Part shown: positions 60,724 through 64,000 of the stretch, piece after piece
Position numbering within the stretch: position 1 is the stretch's first letter
Layout: each line of letters begins with the position of its first letter
From: Blastomonas ursincola
GTDB lineage: Bacteria > Pseudomonadota > Alphaproteobacteria > Sphingomonadales > Sphingomonadaceae
Direction of reading: 5' to 3'
NCBI RefSeq assembly: GCF_013607875.1
Contig: NZ_VDES01000001.1
Coordinates: 1,160,073-1,224,072, forward strand
DNA length: 64,000 nt
Position numbers and translations under genes: made by a program
The notes under the pieces: generated by a model
The model's database searches: none
What the model was told of the DNA's origin: nothing
Seen by the model: only the letters and a program-made list of their open reading frames with translations

Positions 60724-62844
60724 TCAGGCTACCTTTTCAGCAATGGGCACGGGCTGCGCCGCCGGATCATCGGAATCGATCCGGGTGGCGAGCGGAAGAT
60801 GGATGGAAAAACGGCTGCCCTCGCCCTCGCGGCTCTCGACCTCGATGCGGCCGTGCATCGCCTCGACCAGCAGCCGCGCCTCATAGGCGCCGATGCCGAA
60901 GCCGTCGGTCTTGCTCGAAATGAAGGGCTTGAACAGCTTGGACCGCACGAACTCGGCGGACATGCCCGCGCCATGGTCGACAATCTCGATCACGCCATTC
61001 AGGCCATCGCGCGCCATGCTGACATAAACCGGCGTATCCCTGGGGCTGGCATCGATCGCGTTCTGGATCAGATGGCCCAGCACCTGTTCGAGCTGTGCCG
61101 GATCGGCCATCAGCATCAGCCGCTGCGCGGCGCTGGCGATCACCGGATGGGCAGCCTGCTTGCTGGCGATCACCGTGCGCACCACGCGCTCGGCATCGAT
61201 CGCGCGGACTCCCTCGCCCGCCGATCGCGCATATCCGGTGAGCCTACGGATCAGCGTGTTCATCTTGCCGACCGAATTCTGCAGCGTCGCGATCATGTCC
61301 TTGCGGAACTCGGGATTGTCGGCGTGCCGTTCGGCGTTGCGCGCGACCAGGCTCAACTGGCTGACCAGGTTCTTGATGTCGTGCATCACGAAGGCCATGC
61401 GGCGGTTGAACTCGTCGAACTGGTCGGCCTCGCGCAGCGCCTCCTGGCTGCGCGCCTCGGCGAGATAGCTGGCGAGCTGCCGCCCGACCAGGCGCAGTAG
61501 GTCGAGATCTTCCCAGTCCAGCCGCCGTTCGACGAGCGGACGCGAGAGCACGACCAGGCCTGCGAGCCGGTCGAAATGCACCAGAGGCACGATCGCCCAG
61601 GCGTTGGGTTCGTCGAGCACCCAGTCGGGGATCGCGCGCCGATCGGTGTCGCGGTCGCGGCCAGAGCGCAGCGCGTCGAGCTCGACGATCCGCCCAGTCG
61701 TCTGGAAATAGCCGATCGTTGCGGCCGTGCAGGCCTGGGCGGGGACGTCGGCGGTCGGCCAGTTGAACCGCGCCTGCAGCTGCATGCGACCATTGTCGCC
61801 GGGCGCGAGCAGCAGGCCTGCGGGGCTGTCGCTGATATCGGCGGCGGCCTTGATCACGCGTTCGTGGAACGGCGCGGTGCCATCGCCCGGTCGCCCGATC
61901 GTCTCGGTGAAGCGTATCCATTCGGCGCGATAATCATAGCGGTGCTGGAAGAAATGCTTGGTCGCCTTGACCTTGAACCAGGCGCGGAACCGGTCCGAGG
62001 GCAGCAGGATCAGCGCCGCCAGCGACATGCCGAGCACCAGCAGCATCTGCGCACCTGACGCCACCGCTCCGCCGACCGCACGCAGCAGCTGCGCCACCGC
62101 GATCATCGTGACGAGATAGCCCAGGATCGCGAACAGCGAGAGCGAGCGATAGGCGATCTTGCGAGACAAGGTGAGCTTCCATCCGCCGGGCCGGTTGGCG
62201 GCGAGCGCGAAGAACGGCACCGCAAAGATCATCAGCACCCCGCGCAGCGCCAGCATGTCGGCGCTGAGGCGGTCGTTCAGATACCCCATGGTGTAGAGGT
62301 TGAGATCGTACAGCCACATCGCGGCCAGCGCGGTCAGCGGAACCCTGAGGCTCGTGCGCGTCTCGGCATCGGCGACGCTGTAAAGATTGTTCGCCAGCAC
62401 CAGCGCGCCGACCACGAAGATCATCCTGAGCAGCATCGCACTGCCCTGAACCAGGCTTTCCAGCCCCTGATGCCCGGCGAGCAGGGCCAGCCCGCTTTCC
62501 ACCACGGGCTGCGCGGCCAGCACCAGCGTCAGCACCAGATAGACCGCAGTCACCGTGCCCGGCTGGGCGCGTGCCGAGCGCACCATCTGGAACAGGAAGG
62601 CCAGCCAGGCGAGGTTTCGCAGCGACTCGGCCAGCCCTGCAATCGGGTGGACGGGGCCGAGCACCGCGACAGCGAACGCCCAGAGACTGGTCGAGAGCAG
62701 AGCCAGCAGCAGCGCGGCATCGCCCAGCGACGGGCGCGCATCGCGCAGCCTTGCCCAGCGCTGAACCACCCAGGCGGCCACCAGTAGGGTCAGCGCCGCC
62801 GCGCCGCTATGGGCCCAGAGGCTTATATCGGCCCAGTTGGCCAT
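60724..62844 (-). CDS. prsK: XrtA/PEP-CTERM system sensor histidine kinase PrsK
   Basis: 706 residues: about ten N-terminal transmembrane segments, a GAF-like domain, then HisKA with the phospho-His in FVMHDIKNLVSQL and a HATPase domain (GHLIQNAIDASP, GFGIGAYEARLL). It phosphorylates PrsR. The ATG at 62844 (MANWADISLW) is chosen; an upstream in-frame ATG overlaps the glycosyltransferase gene. Confidence 0.93.
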   Translation of the reverse strand: MANWADISLWAHSGAAALTLLVAAWVVQRWARLRDARPSLGDAALLLALLSTSLWAFAVAVLGPVHPIAGLAESLRNLAWLAFLFQMVRSARAQPGTVTAVYLVLTLVLAAQPVVESGLALLAGHQGLESLVQGSAMLLRMIFVVGALVLANNLYSVADAETRTSLRVPLTALAAMWLYDLNLYTMGYLNDRLSADMLALRGVLMIFAVPFFALAANRPGGWKLTLSRKIAYRSLSLFAILGYLVTMIAVAQLLRAVGGAVASGAQMLLVLGMSLAALILLPSDRFRAWFKVKATKHFFQHRYDYRAEWIRFTETIGRPGDGTAPFHERVIKAAADISDSPAGLLLAPGDNGRMQLQARFNWPTADVPAQACTAATIGYFQTTGRIVELDALRSGRDRDTDRRAIPDWVLDEPNAWAIVPLVHFDRLAGLVVLSRPLVERRLDWEDLDLLRLVGRQLASYLAEARSQEALREADQFDEFNRRMAFVMHDIKNLVSQLSLVARNAERHADNPEFRKDMIATLQNSVGKMNTLIRRLTGYARSAGEGVRAIDAERVVRTVIASKQAAHPVIASAAQRLMLMADPAQLEQVLGHLIQNAIDASPRDTPVYVSMARDGLNGVIEIVDHGAGMSAEFVRSKLFKPFISSKTDGFGIGAYEARLLVEAMHGRIEVESREGEGSRFSIHLPLATRIDSDDPAAQPVPIAEKVA

Positions 62845-62848
62845 GGGA

Positions 62849-64000
62849 TCAGCGCGCACCATCCGGCCACAGCACGACGCGCAGCGTCTGCAGGATGATC
62901 AGCAGGTCGAGAAAGGGCGTGTAGTTCTTGGCGTAATAAAGGTCATATTCCAGCTTGTGCCGGGCATCCTCGACCGAAGCGCCATAGGGATAGTTGATCT
63001 GTGCCCAACCGGTAATGCCAGGCTTCACCATGTGCCGCTCGTTGTAATAGCGCATCTTGGTTTCCAGATCGGCGACGAATTCGGGCCGCTCGGGGCGGGG
63101 TCCGACAAAGCTCATGTCGCCCTTGAGCACGCTCCAGGCCTGGGGAAGTTCGTCGATCCGCACCTTGCGGATGAAACGGCCGAGGCGCGTGACGCGCGGG
63201 TCGTTCTTTTGCGCCCATTGCGCACCATCGACCTCAGCATCGGTGCGCATCGACCGCAGCTTGACGATCTCGAACGGCTGACCGTACAACCCCACCCGCT
63301 CCTGCTTGAAAAAGGCCGGCCCCTTGCTGTCGAGCTTTACCAGCAGCGCGAAGAGCAGGATGATCGGCGCCGTCAGCACCAGCAGGATCGAACTGACGAC
63401 CAGGTCGAACATGCGCTTGGCGATGGTCGAGATGCGCCGTCCCGCCGAAAATCCGTCGGAAAAGATCAGCCAGCTGGGATTGACGGTGTCGAGATCGACC
63501 CGGCCCGTCTCGCGTTCCAGAAAGGTCGAAAGATCGTTGACGTGGACGCCGGTGGTCTTGATGCGCAACAGGTCGTTGAGCGGCAGGGCGTTGCGCCGTT
63601 CCTCCAGCGCCAGCACCACCTCGGTCACGTTGAGATTCTCGACATGCTTGGCGAGATTCTTGATCGCGTCGCGGTTGATCGCCTCTTCGACCACCAGCGG
63701 GCCGTCGTTCATGGCGACGAAGCCGACAAGCACGAACCCGGCATCGGGGCGTTCGGACAGGTCCTGCACCCGCTGCGCGCGCTTGCCGGCGCCCAGCACC
63801 ATCAGCCTGCGCTTGAACGCGGTGGTGCCCAGCAGTCCGCCGAGAATGATGCGGTTGCCGATCAAGAAGACGATCGACAGACCCATCGCATACAGGCTGT
63901 TCGAGCGCCACAAGGTGGTGCCCGGCAGGATGAAATAGGTGACCGACAGCAATATGACGCCCAGCGAGATCGCGACGAGCAGCCGTGCCGCAGCGAACCG
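62849..64000 (-). CDS. PEP-CTERM/XrtA-system sugar transferase (TIGR03013 type), N terminus outside window
   Basis: At least 384 residues visible, reading frame open to the right edge. The C-terminal half is a bacterial sugar transferase domain that adds the first sugar phosphate to undecaprenyl phosphate: [39 protein letters not shown], and [30 protein letters not shown]. The N-terminal part holds membrane segments and a Rossmann-like region. It is the priming enzyme of the exopolysaccharide whose secretion the PrsTRK genes support. Confidence 0.9.
   Translation of the reverse strand, partial: RFAAARLLVAISLGVILLSVTYFILPGTTLWRSNSLYAMGLSIVFLIGNRIILGGLLGTTAFKRRLMVLGAGKRAQRVQDLSERPDAGFVLVGFVAMNDGPLVVEEAINRDAIKNLAKHVENLNVTEVVLALEERRNALPLNDLLRIKTTGVHVNDLSTFLERETGRVDLDTVNPSWLIFSDGFSAGRRISTIAKRMFDLVVSSILLVLTAPIILLFALLVKLDSKGPAFFKQERVGLYGQPFEIVKLRSMRTDAEVDGAQWAQKNDPRVTRLGRFIRKVRIDELPQAWSVLKGDMSFVGPRPERPEFVADLETKMRYYNERHMVKPGITGWAQINYPYGASVEDARHKLEYDLYYAKNYTPFLDLLIILQTLRVVLWPDGAR

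Noticed and set aside
59221-61500. Plus-strand frame of 759 codons
   Set aside because: Antisense to prsR and prsK, which carry intact kinase and regulator motifs.
1-64000. tRNA or rRNA genes
   Set aside because: No cloverleaf arrangement or conserved rRNA segment was seen on either strand; this is a visual check only.

Overview
The window is high-GC chromosomal DNA from an alphaproteobacterium, most likely a sphingomonad (Sphingomonadales). The evidence is the mix of families: a cobA/DUF2849/cysI/DUF934/cysH sulfur operon, UPF0262, FnrL-type regulation of a cbb3 oxidase, an XrtA/PEP-CTERM polysaccharide locus, large TonB receptors, and short inverted-repeat elements starting CGTCACCCCCGCG. 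Genes are dense, many start and stop codons overlap (ATGA, TGATG), and no rRNA, tRNA, CRISPR array, prophage or insertion sequence was seen.

Layout. 1-5200: tail of astD, then an assimilatory sulfate-reduction and siroheme operon (cobA, DUF2849, a Tat-exported protein, cysI, DUF934, cysH) interrupted by a nested-palindrome element. 5260-17421: mixed genes (BLUF photoreceptor, secreted proteins, amidohydrolase, GNAT, KAS III, SDR, cupin, GFA and SRPBCC proteins, LysE exporter, nitronate monooxygenase, lysC, ubiG). 17435-25568: a HigBA-like toxin-antitoxin pair with a palindromic operator, dnaB, UPF0262, a GH25-like protein, cdd, dcd, a saccharopine-dehydrogenase-like protein, a phosphoesterase and an M28 peptidase.

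25612-41639 is a microaerobic respiration block: a four-cysteine Fnr regulator, OmpW, the full ccoNOQPGHIS set for cbb3 oxidase, a small Cys/His-tailed protein fused to it by overlap, a YflT-like stress protein, two tandem paralogous chemoreceptors, and hemN. Near-perfect FNR boxes lie between ompW and ccoN and just upstream of hemN, so the regulator, the oxidase, anaerobic heme synthesis and an outer-membrane protein look like one oxygen-responsive regulon.

41704-53687 is the most novel-looking part: a probable catabolic locus. A GntR/FCD regulator heads a minus-strand operon (gntR, HMG-CoA-lyase-like, hydantoinase/oxoprolinase A and B, CaiB/BaiF CoA-transferase). The divergent plus-strand operon encodes a hydantoin-racemase-fold protein lacking both catalytic cysteines, two tandem NTF2-like proteins and a TonB receptor. 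A perfect TTGTATACAA palindrome sits between the divergent operons and a near copy sits at the HMG-CoA-lyase start. The substrate cannot be read from the sequence.

53750-64000: DUF423 protein, a CysK-like cysteine desulfhydrase, an M3 oligopeptidase, then the start of an XrtA/PEP-CTERM exopolysaccharide cluster (prsT, prsR, prsK, glycosyltransferase running off the right edge).
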